Positions 1 through 9,961 are shown, numbered from the stretch's first letter. The stretch is DNA of 40,491 nt from Gemmatimonadales bacterium (GCA_013694695.1 JACDBX010000091.1:1-40491), one strand, 5' to 3'. The notes: a model not told the origin generated them from the sequence alone. Numbers and translations: made by a program.

Positions 1-1680
1 TCCCGGAAGGGTCCCCCGCCCGCCCAGCACAAAGCTGCGATGCGCGGGGAGCATTCCGGTGCCGGCCCCGCCGCGGAGGCGCACGCCCAGGGTCGCCTTC
101 CCCCGCACCGAAGCGAGGTCGACGCCACCCGTGATCCGGCCCCAACCCTGCCGGTCAGCTGAGCCCTCTGCGGCGACCATCCATCGCGACCCATCGATCG
201 ATCGACTTGCGGCGCTCCCTCGCAACACTGTGTACGAGGGGCCCCCCAGTGCCGGGTTCATTCCAGTGCCTCCTGCAAGCGACGAGAACGCTGCCTCCAC
301 CGACCTCGGATGTTCGCGGGCGAGTTCGACCATCGTCGAGGCCCCGTGAAAATCGTGGTGGGCGGTCAATGCGGCACGATCCAGCAGTACCCAGTCGAGC
401 CGATCGTCGCCGGCCACCAGCGTCCTGAGCGAGTTGAGTGCCCCACTGATCACCGGCTCGTCGGCGACATCGCGAACGGCACGGGAGAGTTCGACGCCAA
501 GGACCGTAGCGCCGGTGGCACGGGTCACGTTGACTGCGCCCACGAAGCGTCGGTCGGTGCTACCTCCCCCGCCACGAACGGCGACCGTCACGCCAGCGGG
601 CGCGGTGAGTGCGAACGCGGGCGACACGCGCAATCCCTGCACACGGTTGATGCGAACGAACCCGCTCAGCCCGTCGGCTGACGCGCGGGCCGCGGGCAGG
701 CCGGAGATGTGAACGCCAACTGCACGAAGTGCATCGCGCCGTGCCGCTGCGACGTCGGTATCGGTCGGCGGCAATTCGTCCAGCGCCGATGCAATCGGCG
801 CAGTCCAGGAGGAATCAGGCGCGGGACGCCTGAGCCCGCCAATCGCCGGGCCCGAGAAGAGGCTGGCGGGATGCCGCAGCCCGAGCACGTACTGATCGAT
901 CGTCCAGTCCGCCCGGAGCACGGTCCGTATCGGCAGGTCGAGCCATGACGTGGCGCGCCGGATGACGATCGCCTGGCGCCACGGCAGCCACCGCTCGCGC
1001 TCCTGCAGCGAGCTCTCCAGCACGACCGTGATCGCCTCCACCGTGGGATCACGGTACGCGGCGGCGGTGAAGGTGAAGCGGAACCGCACCATGCTGGCCC
1101 GGTCGATGTCGAGATAGAGCGTGCCGACCGCACCCGGTCGCGCGGGATCGACCGGACGGACCTCGATGGCGACCACCCTGACGGCGCTGACGCCCGCACC
1201 GAGTCGCAAGGTGTCGCCGGGGGCGTAGCGGTATGTTGCCGAGCCGCCCTGCGAGAGCGGATGGGGCACGTCCCGGACCTCATCGCCGTCCCCAAGCCGG
1301 ATCGCGGCACCGTAGTCGTTCGCCACGATGCCCAGGTGATCGCGGTGATAGTTGACTCGGTTGGGGAGGAAGGTCGTGTCTCGCCATGCGGTGATGACCT
1401 GCTTGCTCCGGTTCGGGGCCTCACCGTACACTTCGACCCGGAGTTCGTCGACCTTGATCACCCGTTCCACCGGATTGTCACCGTGACCGATCACCGACGA
1501 GAATCGCACCATGCCGTGGGCCTCAGCGCGCCAGCCGGTGAGCAGCGGATCGCCATCGCGGGCGGACCGGGCGGCGATCGCGCGTTGCACCAGCGGCACG
1601 GAGTCGGCCGGCAGCCATTGCTGGGCGCCGAGCGGGGCGCCGAGCAGGAGGCAGGGGAGCAACGACGTCGTTGGGCGCAT
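1..1680 (-). CDS. Putative outer-membrane beta-barrel protein (BamA/FhaC-like C-terminus), 3' end outside window
   Basis: An uninterrupted minus-strand frame of 560 codons runs from an ATG at 1680 off the left edge. It starts with a signal peptide (about residues 1-19, ending LGA|QQ). A long beta-rich region follows, with alternating hydrophobic stretches and no transmembrane helices. The last visible residues read SFVLGGRGTLPG, which resembles the 'LGG..-.LRG' signature in the barrel of BamA/TpsB-type surface antigens. From that I infer an outer-membrane protein whose barrel lies mostly beyond the window; substrate or partner cannot be told. ATG 1680 is chosen because it gives a proper signal peptide; an in-frame GTG two codons upstream is possible. 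It diverges from the lipoprotein gene at 1696 with only 15 bp between, and a TATCTT element lies 6 nt before the ATG. Confidence 0.75.
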   Translation of the reverse strand, partial: MRPTTSLLPCLLLGAPLGAQQWLPADSVPLVQRAIAARSARDGDPLLTGWRAEAHGMVRFSSVIGHGDNPVERVIKVDELRVEVYGEAPNRSKQVITAWRDTTFLPNRVNYHRDHLGIVANDYGAAIRLGDGDEVRDVPHPLSQGGSATYRYAPGDTLRLGAGVSAVRVVAIEVRPVDPARPGAVGTLYLDIDRASMVRFRFTFTAAAYRDPTVEAITVVLESSLQERERWLPWRQAIVIRRATSWLDLPIRTVLRADWTIDQYVLGLRHPASLFSGPAIGGLRRPAPDSSWTAPIASALDELPPTDTDVAAARRDALRAVGVHISGLPAARASADGLSGFVRINRVQGLRVSPAFALTAPAGVTVAVRGGGGSTDRRFVGAVNVTRATGATVLGVELSRAVRDVADEPVISGALNSLRTLVAGDDRLDWVLLDRAALTAHHDFHGASTMVELAREHPRSVEAAFSSLAGGTGMNPALGGPSYTVLRGSAASRSIDGSRWMVAAEGSADRQGWGRITGGVDLASVRGKATLGVRLRGGAGTGMLPAHRSFVLGGRGTLPG

Positions 1681-1686
1681 CGACAC

Positions 1687-1692
1687 AAGATA
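1687..1692 (-). promoter_or_regulatory. Candidate -10/-7 element for a leaderless transcript of the 1680 gene
   Basis: On the minus strand TATCTT is followed by 6 nt and then the ATG at 1680. This spacing would place the transcription start at or next to the start codon. There is no Shine-Dalgarno sequence. The same TANNTT-then-start layout recurs at several genes in this window. Confidence 0.4.
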
Positions 1693-1695
1693 TTG

Positions 1696-2262
1696 ATGCT
1701 GGCCAGCGTGCTGGTTCTTGTATCCTGCAGCCGGAACCAGTTCGCGGCACCCGCCGTCGATCGGGCAGCGACAATCCGCTCGGGACCGCCCATCCCGGTT
1801 GAGCAGGCCTGGATGCTCGACCAGAGCGGTCCGTCAGCAACCGACACCACCGTGTGGTTCAATCCCGCGGAGCCGCGAACGGTGTTGCTCCGTCACGCCC
1901 CACCCGACAACGCGGTGTACGCGGTCATTGACGTGCCTGCCGGGGCTGTGGCGCCGGCGGCTGGCGACAGCGCCTCGATCACGATCGCGCCGACCCCGGG
2001 GCGGTTCGCGCTGAGCATCTCCACCAGCGGGGCACTTACCGGCCCACTGGTGGTCACCTTCTCCTATGCCACCCATTTCCAGGCGCCGAGCGATGCCGTC
2101 GCCCGCTATCCATCGCCGACGCGGTTTGACCAGGCGATGGGTGCGGGCATGCTCGAGGGAGCGGGCATGATCCGGTTCCTCCCCATCACGCGGCCGGCCG
2201 CCGACATGATGCAGTTCACCGTGAGCGCACCCGGCACGTACGTCCTGGCCGCCCCGAAGTGA
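1696..2262 (+). CDS. Putative lipoprotein of unknown function
   Basis: The predicted 188-residue protein begins with a short hydrophobic stretch ending in a lipobox-like LVSC (Cys at residue 11). This suggests signal peptidase II processing and lipid anchoring. The rest is a beta-rich domain without a family I recognise, containing hydrophobic strands (about residues 75-125) and a C-terminal strand ending TYVLAAPK. The frame is open far upstream, but that part is antisense to the outer-membrane gene and is left out. ATG 1696 (or TTG 1693) is the only start close to the lipobox; its n-region lacks basic residues, so the start is uncertain. The stop overlaps the trpE start as GTGA, so the two are probably co-translated, although a functional link to tryptophan synthesis is not obvious. 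Confidence 0.65.
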   Translation: MLASVLVLVSCSRNQFAAPAVDRAATIRSGPPIPVEQAWMLDQSGPSATDTTVWFNPAEPRTVLLRHAPPDNAVYAVIDVPAGAVAPAAGDSASITIAPTPGRFALSISTSGALTGPLVVTFSYATHFQAPSDAVARYPSPTRFDQAMGAGMLEGAGMIRFLPITRPAADMMQFTVSAPGTYVLAAPK

Positions 2263-3740
2263 ACCCCGACATCGCACGCTTCCGCGCGGCCGCCGCCGCG
2301 GGATTCACGCGCGTCCCGGTGACCCGTGAGGTCGTGCTCGACGCGGACACGCCGGTGAGCGCGTTCGCCAAGGTGCAACGCGGCGAGTTCGGCTTTCTCC
2401 TGGAATCCCTCGAGGGGGGTGAGCGCTGGGCGCGCTATTCGTTCCTCGCGACCGAGCCGACGACCGTGTTCCGGTACCGCGACGATCGCGTGGAGCGGCA
2501 TCACGCCGGGGAATGGATCGCCGAGGAGCAAACCCTCCCGGCACTCGATCACCTGGGGTTGCTCACTCGCCACAATCGCGCCCTGCCCACTGCCGGCCTG
2601 CCTCGATTCACTGGCGGCGCCGTCGGGTTCTGGGGGTACGACGTGGTCCGCAGCATCGAATCGCTACCCCACCCTCCTGCCGATGACCGCGCACTGCCCG
2701 ACGCCGTTGTGATGATGGTCGACACGCTGCTGGTGCTCGATCACCTCTTTCACCGCGCCGTGGTTGTCGCCAATGTGGCTGTCGCCGCCGACATCGACGA
2801 CGATGAGCTCACCCGACGCGTTGCCGATGCCACCGCGCGTTGCGACGAGTGGGTCGCGCGCCTGCACGCGCCGAGCGCGCTCACACCGCTCGTCGCGGCA
2901 AGCCAGTCCGATGCGAGCGGCGCATCGCCGTATGCCGACGCCACCTTTCTCCGCGACGTGGCGCGATGCCAGGAGTACATCGCCGCGGGCGACGCCTTCC
3001 AGATCGTGCTCTCGCGGCGAATCGATGTCTCCCCCGCTCCCGAACCGTTCCTCACCTACCGGTGGTTGCGGGCGCTCAACCCAGCCCCCTACTGCTATTT
3101 CCTCCGAGCGGGCGACATCACGATCGCCGGCGCGTCCCCGGAGGTGCTGGTACGCGTCGAGGGCGATGAGGTGACGGTGCGACCGATCGCGGGCACCCGC
3201 CCGCGGGGCGACACCATCGCCCGGGACGAGGTGAACGAGGCCGAACTGCTCGCCGACCCGAAGGAACGGGCCGAGCACCTGATGCTGCTCGATCTCGGGA
3301 GGAATGATGTCGGGCGCGTCGCAGCGTACGGATCGGTGCGCGTCGTCGAGCAGATGGTGGTCGAGCGGTATTCGCACGTGATGCACCTGGTGAGCGAGGT
3401 GCGCGGCACGCTCCGTGATGGACTCGACGCGCTCGATGCGTTTGCGGCGGCGTTTCCGGCCGGCACGGTGAGCGGCGCCCCGAAGGTGCGGGCGATGGAG
3501 ATCATCGACGAGTTCGAGCCGACTCGCCGCGGGCCGTATGCGGGTGCCGTGGGATATGTCGGTTACGGCGCGCGCGCCATGGACACGGCGATCGCGATCC
3601 GAACGGTCGTGTTCAGTGGCGGAACGGCGTCGGTTCAGGCGGGCGCCGGCATTGTCACCGACTCCGTCCCCGCCAACGAGTTGGCGGAAACAGCCAGCAA
3701 GGCTGGCGCGGTGCTGCGCGCGCTGGGTATGGCGCGCTGA
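2259..3740 (+). CDS. trpE: Anthranilate synthase component I
   Basis: TrpE converts chorismate to anthranilate, the first step of tryptophan synthesis, using ammonia supplied by a TrpG glutaminase. The 493 residues match the family length. The N-terminal domain carries the LLES motif (47-50) linked to tryptophan feedback binding, which favours TrpE over PabB. The chorismate-binding domain (about 225-490) shows PIAGTRPRG (309-317), DLGRNDVGRV (345-354), GTVSGAPK (402-409), GPYAGAVGY (425-433) and AGAGIV (461-466). The start is a GTG overlapping the upstream lipoprotein stop (GTGA), implying translational coupling. No trpG or other trp gene follows; maf lies convergent 6 bp downstream, so TrpG must be encoded elsewhere. 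Confidence 0.96.
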   Translation: MNPDIARFRAAAAAGFTRVPVTREVVLDADTPVSAFAKVQRGEFGFLLESLEGGERWARYSFLATEPTTVFRYRDDRVERHHAGEWIAEEQTLPALDHLGLLTRHNRALPTAGLPRFTGGAVGFWGYDVVRSIESLPHPPADDRALPDAVVMMVDTLLVLDHLFHRAVVVANVAVAADIDDDELTRRVADATARCDEWVARLHAPSALTPLVAASQSDASGASPYADATFLRDVARCQEYIAAGDAFQIVLSRRIDVSPAPEPFLTYRWLRALNPAPYCYFLRAGDITIAGASPEVLVRVEGDEVTVRPIAGTRPRGDTIARDEVNEAELLADPKERAEHLMLLDLGRNDVGRVAAYGSVRVVEQMVVERYSHVMHLVSEVRGTLRDGLDALDAFAAAFPAGTVSGAPKVRAMEIIDEFEPTRRGPYAGAVGYVGYGARAMDTAIAIRTVVFSGGTASVQAGAGIVTDSVPANELAETASKAGAVLRALGMAR

Positions 3741-3746
3741 CCTGGC

Positions 3747-4319
3747 TCACTTTCCGAATCGGTACTCGACGCCGGCGTCGGCAAGCAGCGCCAGGACCAG
3801 CCGGACCGGCAGTCCCATCACCCCGAAGAAATCGCCCTCGATCCGCTCGACCAGGGCTGCCCCCCACCCCTGGATCCCGTAGCCCCCCGCCTTGTCGAGC
3901 GGCTCACCGGTCGCAACGTAGGCACGAAGCCAGTCCTCATCTGCGGCGCGAAACGTCACCTGCGTTTCGTCGACTGCTTCGTGCTCACGACCGTTGGCGA
4001 CCAGGCAGATCGACGTGATCACGGTGTGGGTCCGCCCCTGCAGCATCATCAACATGCGCACCGCGTCATCGGCATCGACGGGCTTCTCAAGGATGGTGTC
4101 GTCGAGCACGACAATCGTGTCCGCACCGAGCACAAGGAGCCCGGGCACCGCACGCGCCTTGTCGCGTGCCAGGCGCTTGGAGTACGCAGCGGGTGCTTCC
4201 CGAGGCAGCGGTATCTCCTGCACATCAGCCGGCTGCACGACAATGGGCAGGTGCAGCATCTCCAGGAGCTGTCGGCGTCGCGGCGACGCAGAGGCGAGCA
4301 CCAGCGTCGGCATCGTCAT
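3747..4319 (-). CDS. maf: Maf-family nucleoside triphosphate pyrophosphatase
   Basis: Maf proteins hydrolyse non-canonical or excess nucleoside triphosphates (dTTP, UTP, m7GTP or modified bases, depending on subfamily) to the monophosphate and PPi in the cytoplasm. The 190-residue protein has the N-terminal SASPRR signature (10-15), GADTIV (65-70), EKP (78-80), GRTHTV (95-100) and DKAGGYGIQG (142-151). The last set resembles the dTTP/UTP pyrophosphatase (YhdE-like) branch. The start overlaps the dtd stop as ATGA, so dtd and maf form a coupled minus-strand pair; both act in cellular quality control. It is convergent with trpE, with 6 bp between stops and no visible terminator. Confidence 0.93.
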   Translation of the reverse strand: MTMPTLVLASASPRRRQLLEMLHLPIVVQPADVQEIPLPREAPAAYSKRLARDKARAVPGLLVLGADTIVVLDDTILEKPVDADDAVRMLMMLQGRTHTVITSICLVANGREHEAVDETQVTFRAADEDWLRAYVATGEPLDKAGGYGIQGWGAALVERIEGDFFGVMGLPVRLVLALLADAGVEYRFGK

Positions 4320-4759
4320 GCGTGGCGCTCCAGCAGGAGGGTCACGGGGCCGTCATTGACGAGCGCCACCTGCATGGTGGCGCCGAATACCCCCGTGGCC
4401 ACGGTGGCCCCGGTGGTGCGGAGTGCCGCGACGAAATGTTCGTAGAGCGGGATCGCGATCGCTGGCGGGGCGGCATCGATGAACGACGGCCGACGTCCCT
4501 TCGAGGCGTCGCCCAGCAGCGTGAACTGGGAAACCACCATCATGGCACCCCCCACGGCAGCGAGGTCGAGGTTCATCCGTCCCTCCCCATCGGCAAACAG
4601 GCGAAGACCGGTGATCTTCGCAATCATCCAGTCGACCACAGAATCGTTGTCATCGGGGGCAAATCCGACAAGAAGCAGGTACCCGATTCCGATCGCTGCG
4701 TGCTCCGCGCCATCGATGCTCACGGTCGCCTGTCGAACTCGTTGCAACACCACCCGCAT
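4316..4759 (-). CDS. dtd: D-aminoacyl-tRNA deacylase
   Basis: Dtd removes D-amino acids (and mischarged glycine) from tRNA, proofreading chirality during translation. The 147 residues match the full family length. Both hallmark motifs are present: SQFTL (77-81, with the catalytic-pocket Thr80) and the NDGPVT form (135-140) of the NxGPVT motif whose Gly-cisPro dipeptide excludes L-amino acids. The N-terminus MRVVLQRVRQATV is typical, which fixes the start. It is the first gene of a dtd-maf pair joined by an ATGA overlap. The 161 bp upstream to the divergent gene at 4921 must hold its promoter, but I see no convincing one. Confidence 0.95.
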   Translation of the reverse strand: MRVVLQRVRQATVSIDGAEHAAIGIGYLLLVGFAPDDNDSVVDWMIAKITGLRLFADGEGRMNLDLAAVGGAMMVVSQFTLLGDASKGRRPSFIDAAPPAIAIPLYEHFVAALRTTGATVATGVFGATMQVALVNDGPVTLLLERHA

Positions 4760-4920
4760 TGGCCGGCCTCCCGGGTTGGCGCTGGCGCACCCAGTTCGCG
4801 CGCGGTACCGTCATGTGTCACGCCGGCGGTCAAGATACCCATCTCCGCGCCTCGCTCCCGAATTGACGCGACGTTGAGCCGCCCGGCGCAATCTGGTGCA
4901 CCTCCAACCCCGAGTCGCCC

Positions 4921-5511
4921 ATGCATGCCGGTTACCTGAGTGCCCTCCTCGCTGCGGGGCTTGCGACCCCCCTTTCCGCCCAGTGGAGTGCATCGCTGGT
5001 CGTCGCCCGGACCGCCACCGCCGGGTACCTCGCGTCAGACGACGGGTCGGAGTTCCGACCTGGCTCACCCCGCGAGTACACCCTCACCCTCGGCACGGAG
5101 GCACGGGCGTGGCGCATTCGGGCCGGGGCACGGGTCATCCGCGCGAGTCTCACCGTTTCCGATGGCGAGGTGTCGCTGGTCACCCATGGGCTGGTGCGGG
5201 GGAATGGGTGGGTGGCGGACATCTCCCGACGCGTGCTGGGCGATGGCGTCGCGCCAACGCTGCGAGCAGGAGTGGGTGGTGAACTGGTGAAGTGGACCGT
5301 GGGAGGGCTGGATGACTCACAGCACTGGGTGGCGGCAGCGATCGGGTCTCTCGAGGGATCGGTCGCCATCGGCTGGCGCATGCGGGCGCTGGTGCGCGGC
5401 GAACTCGCCGCTGGCCCCTCTATCTTTCACGACGATGTCGCGACCGACGGCTTCGTCCTGAAGCGCGCGATCCGTCATGGCGTGGCACTTGGCGTGTCGA
5501 TCACCCCGTGA
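4921..5511 (+). CDS. Small secreted, probably outer-membrane beta-barrel protein
   Basis: The 196-residue product has a clear signal peptide (about 1-20, ending PLSA|QW). After it comes a run of short amphipathic strands rich in Gly, Val, Thr and Arg with aromatic residues, as in small 8-stranded outer-membrane barrels or periplasmic beta-sandwiches. I do not recognise a family and no catalytic motif is visible. It stands alone: dtd diverges upstream and glmS is convergent 13 bp downstream. A TTGACG hexamer at 4863-4868 could be a -35, but a matching -10 is not clear. Confidence 0.7.
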   Translation: MHAGYLSALLAAGLATPLSAQWSASLVVARTATAGYLASDDGSEFRPGSPREYTLTLGTEARAWRIRAGARVIRASLTVSDGEVSLVTHGLVRGNGWVADISRRVLGDGVAPTLRAGVGGELVKWTVGGLDDSQHWVAAAIGSLEGSVAIGWRMRALVRGELAAGPSIFHDDVATDGFVLKRAIRHGVALGVSITP

Positions 5512-5524
5512 CGAGCATGCCGCC

Positions 5525-7351
<1,827 letters not shown>

Positions 7352-7394
7352 AAGCCGTTAGTTCCGTGTGTGTTCCGTTGATATCCGCTTCCGC

Positions 7395-8753
7395 TCAGCG
7401 GGCGTTCCGGGCGCGATCCACCAGGACCGCGGCCTCATCCTGCGTTGGTGCCTCGGCGATCAGCCGGACGATCGGCTCCGTGCCGGAGGGCCGGACATGG
7501 AGCCAGCGATCGGGCCAGGATAGCCGCAACCCGTCCCGGCGGTCGATCGCCGCGTCGGGGAAGATCGCGACCAAGGCTGCGAACTGCGCCTCAAGATCCC
7601 CTCCGCGGTCCATCTTGGCCTTCACGATCGCGTATCGGGGGTTCTCAGCCACGAGCTCCGACAGCGGCTGCCCCACCGTGGCGAGGTATTGCAAGATGAG
7701 CGCCGCGGCGAGTGGGGCGTCGCGTCCCACGTGCAGGGCCGGCAGGATCACCCCGCCGTTGCCCTCGCCACCGATGACTGCTCCCTCCGACACGATCACA
7801 CGGGCCACGTTCGCCTCGCCCACCGGGGCCCGCACGAACCGTCCCCCGCCCCGTTTTGCCGCGTCCTCCACCACCAACGACGTCGAGAGGTTCGCCACCA
7901 CCACGGGTTGCTGCCCAGCGGGGGCCCTGGAAAGCACCGCCGCCACCGCGAGTGCCAGGGTGTAGTCCTCGCCAATCGGCATCCCGGTCTCGTCGACCAG
8001 CGCCAGGCGGTCGACATCAGGGTCGACCGCCATCCCGACGTCTGCACCGCTTTCACGCACCAGCGCGGCGAGGTCGCCCAGGTTGGCTGGCACCGGTTCG
8101 GGCTCGTGGGGGAACCGTCCATCGGCGTCGAGATGGATCCCGCTCACCTTCACCCCAAGGCGGGCGAAGAGGCGAAGCATCGTCGGCCCGCCCGCTCCCC
8201 GCACGGCATCCAGGGCAACGTGGAACCCTGCCTTATTGATGGCGTCGACATCCACTTCGGGGAGCGCCAGGATGGCGTCGAGGTGCCGGTCGATGGCGCC
8301 TTCGTCCCGCGTCATGACGCCGATGCCGTCCCACCCGCTCCGGGGCGGTCCGTCGTCGGCAAGTCGGCGAACCTCGGCGCCCGAATCGGCATCAAGGAAG
8401 ATCCCGTCGGGGCCGACGAACTTGAGTGCATTCCACTCGATCGGGTTGTGGCTGGCCGTGATGATCAGGCCGGCGCCCGCGCCATGGTGCTCGACCGCCA
8501 TCTGCACGGTTGGGGTGGGCGCCATGCCGACATCGATGACATCGATCCCGACCGACTGCAAGCCCGCAGCAGCGGCCAGGGTGAACATCGGACCGGAGGT
8601 GCGGGCGTCTCGCCCGATCACCACGCTGGTGCCGCCTCGCGTGCGTACCCAGGCGCCGAGTGCCGCCGCCTGGCGGGCGACGATTTCGGGTGTGAGGTCC
8701 TTGCCGACATGACCACGCATGCCGGAAACGGAAATCATCAGTGTATCGGACAT
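7395..8753 (-). CDS. glmM: Phosphoglucosamine mutase (alpha-D-phosphohexomutase family)
   Basis: The enzyme interconverts glucosamine-6-phosphate and glucosamine-1-phosphate, the step after GlmS. The 452-residue protein has the active-site serine loop ITASHNP (phosphoserine Ser101), a metal loop DPDVDR, a sugar loop GEGNGG and a phosphate-binding RPSGTEP near the C-terminus. The N-terminus (SVSGMRGHVG...LTPE) and GEGNGG follow the archaeal/Bacteroidetes-type phosphohexomutase rather than the E. coli GlmM pattern (GTDGIRG, GGEQSGH). Phosphomannomutase activity therefore cannot be excluded from motifs alone. Adjacency to glmS supports the GlmM assignment. The ATG at 8753 (MSDTLMISVSG) is chosen over an upstream ATG at 8870, which would run 39 residues into sequence overlapping the HD-GYP gene. 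Confidence 0.88.
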   Translation of the reverse strand: MSDTLMISVSGMRGHVGKDLTPEIVARQAAALGAWVRTRGGTSVVIGRDARTSGPMFTLAAAAGLQSVGIDVIDVGMAPTPTVQMAVEHHGAGAGLIITASHNPIEWNALKFVGPDGIFLDADSGAEVRRLADDGPPRSGWDGIGVMTRDEGAIDRHLDAILALPEVDVDAINKAGFHVALDAVRGAGGPTMLRLFARLGVKVSGIHLDADGRFPHEPEPVPANLGDLAALVRESGADVGMAVDPDVDRLALVDETGMPIGEDYTLALAVAAVLSRAPAGQQPVVVANLSTSLVVEDAAKRGGGRFVRAPVGEANVARVIVSEGAVIGGEGNGGVILPALHVGRDAPLAAALILQYLATVGQPLSELVAENPRYAIVKAKMDRGGDLEAQFAALVAIFPDAAIDRRDGLRLSWPDRWLHVRPSGTEPIVRLIAEAPTQDEAAVLVDRARNAR

Positions 8754-8784
8754 GGACCGCGCTGGACGGGAGTGAATCGATACC

Positions 8785-9852
8785 TCACACGGAGAGCAGG
8801 AGGCGATCGTGATCGGGAAACGCATCGCGAAACGCTGCGACGACGACCGGGTCGAAATGCGGGCCGGCACATCGCTCGAGCTCGAGCAGCGCCGGTTCGG
8901 CGCTCTGCTTGAGGCGATACGAACGCGTCGACGTCATCGCGTCGAAGGCGTCGACGACGGCGACCACCCGTGCGGACAACGGGATCGCTTCGCCCTTGAG
9001 GCCGTCGGGAAAGCCGGTGCCGTCCATGCGTTCATGGTGCGACCGCACGATCGAGAGCACCTCGGGGTGATCCTCGCTGAGGACGCTGAGCATCTCGGCG
9101 CCGTCGATGGTGTGAAGTCGCATCTCGGCGAACTCCTCGTCGGTGAGCGGTCCGGGCTTGTGCAGGACCGCGTCACGGGTGCCGATCTTGCCGATGTCGT
9201 GCAGCTCACCGCCAAGGCGGATCTCGCCGAGCATCTCCCGATCGATGCCGAGGGTGCGTCCGGTTGCAACGGCATACTCCGCCACCCGCTGCGAATGGCC
9301 GCGCGTGTACGGGTCCTTCGCCTCGAGCATGCGCACGGCCATCTGGACCTGCGCAAGGAACATCGCCTTGTTCTTCTGCGAGAGCTCGGCGACGCGGCGC
9401 TCAAGGTCCTCACGGTAGTTTTCCTCGAATCGACGCACCTCGAGCCTGAGGCGTCGCGTCTCGATCACGCGGGTCACGCGTGCCCGGACTTCCTCGATGA
9501 TGACGGGCTTGGTCAGGTAGTCGAGCGCACCGATCTTGAGACACTCCACCGCCGTCGTCACGTCGGCGTCACCGGTGAGCATCACGAAGGCAGTGTCAGG
9601 GTATCGCTTGAGCACGGCGCGGAGGAGCGAGATACCATCGCGCCCGGGCATGTGGATATCGCTGACGACGACCGGAACCATCCCGTCGCGATCGATGGTC
9701 TCAAGCGCCATGTCGGCGCTCGAGGCCTCGATGACGTCGAATCCCTGCACCTTGAGGACGCGGCACAGCACGTCGCGCACCGCGTCGTCGTCGTCGACGA
9801 CCATGATGCGCGCCGGGTGCGGTGCCACGATCTCCGCCGGGGTTTCTGCCAT
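8785..9852 (-). CDS. Response regulator with HD-GYP (c-di-GMP phosphodiesterase) output domain
   Basis: The protein (355 residues) has an N-terminal receiver domain (about 14-130) with the acidic pocket DDDD (20-23), phospho-acceptor Asp65 in SDIHMPG and Lys115 in LTKP. A short coiled linker (130-165) leads to an HD-GYP domain (165-355) with HD at 218-219 (ELHDIGK) and HHERMDGTGFPDGL at 272-285. HD-GYP domains hydrolyse c-di-GMP to GMP or pGpG. Here the signature Tyr is Phe (GFP instead of GYP), a conservative variant seen in the family, so activity is likely but not assured. No histidine kinase is adjacent. It is the first gene of a minus-strand run (HD-GYP, glmM, glmS; 31-bp gap to glmM). 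Confidence 0.93.
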   Translation of the reverse strand: MAETPAEIVAPHPARIMVVDDDDAVRDVLCRVLKVQGFDVIEASSADMALETIDRDGMVPVVVSDIHMPGRDGISLLRAVLKRYPDTAFVMLTGDADVTTAVECLKIGALDYLTKPVIIEEVRARVTRVIETRRLRLEVRRFEENYREDLERRVAELSQKNKAMFLAQVQMAVRMLEAKDPYTRGHSQRVAEYAVATGRTLGIDREMLGEIRLGGELHDIGKIGTRDAVLHKPGPLTDEEFAEMRLHTIDGAEMLSVLSEDHPEVLSIVRSHHERMDGTGFPDGLKGEAIPLSARVVAVVDAFDAMTSTRSYRLKQSAEPALLELERCAGPHFDPVVVAAFRDAFPDHDRLLLSV

Positions 9853-9858
9853 TCGGGA

Positions 9859-9887
9859 AAATTACCGGGACGGGGACAGGCCCACAA
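9859..9887 (-). promoter_or_regulatory. Promoter of the HD-GYP regulator gene, apparently leaderless
   Basis: On the minus strand TTGTGG (9887-9882) is followed by 17 bp and TAATTT (9864-9859), then 6 nt (TCCCGA) and the ATG at 9852. There is no Shine-Dalgarno site. The -10 lies in the sequence CCCGGTAA, which recurs at the -10 of the divergent promoter. Confidence 0.5.
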
Positions 9888-9932
9888 TCTGTCGTAGCCG
9901 ATCGGGTTGCCCGCGCAACAGCTGCCCGGTAA
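9862..9932. repeat. Inverted repeat linking two divergent -10 elements
   Basis: TTACCGGG (9862-9869) and CCCGGTAA (9925-9932) are perfect inverted 8-mers, 55 bp apart. Each overlaps the -10 of one of the two divergent promoters (HD-GYP gene and the PLP-enzyme gene). This may be a shared regulatory site or coincidence. Confidence 0.4.
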
Positions 9933-9935
9933 CGT
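9907..9935 (+). promoter_or_regulatory. Promoter of the Cys/Met PLP-enzyme gene
   Basis: TTGCCC (9907-9912), 17 bp, TAACGT (9930-9935). The predicted transcription start near 9942 leaves a leader of about 20 nt to the ATG at 9962. The -10 is embedded in CCCGGTAACGTT, mirrored at the opposite promoter. Confidence 0.45.
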
Positions 9936-9961
9936 TCCCGCTTCCTCTTGGTGGGCTCCAT

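Noticed and set aside
666-1424. 252-codon minus-strand open frame
   Set aside because: It lies in another frame of the truncated outer-membrane gene; Arg/Ser-rich nonsense sequence, while the real frame runs uninterrupted from 1680 to the edge.
1261-1695. N-terminal extension of the lipoprotein frame
   Set aside because: The extension is antisense to the outer-membrane gene and would bury the lipobox in the middle of the protein.
4720-4926. 68-codon minus-strand frame upstream of dtd
   Set aside because: It overlaps the dtd start, has no ribosome site and shows no recognisable fold; likely chance.
7352-7394. glmS ribozyme or riboswitch in the glmS leader
   Set aside because: Only 43 bp separate glmM and glmS, and no ribozyme core fits in this space.
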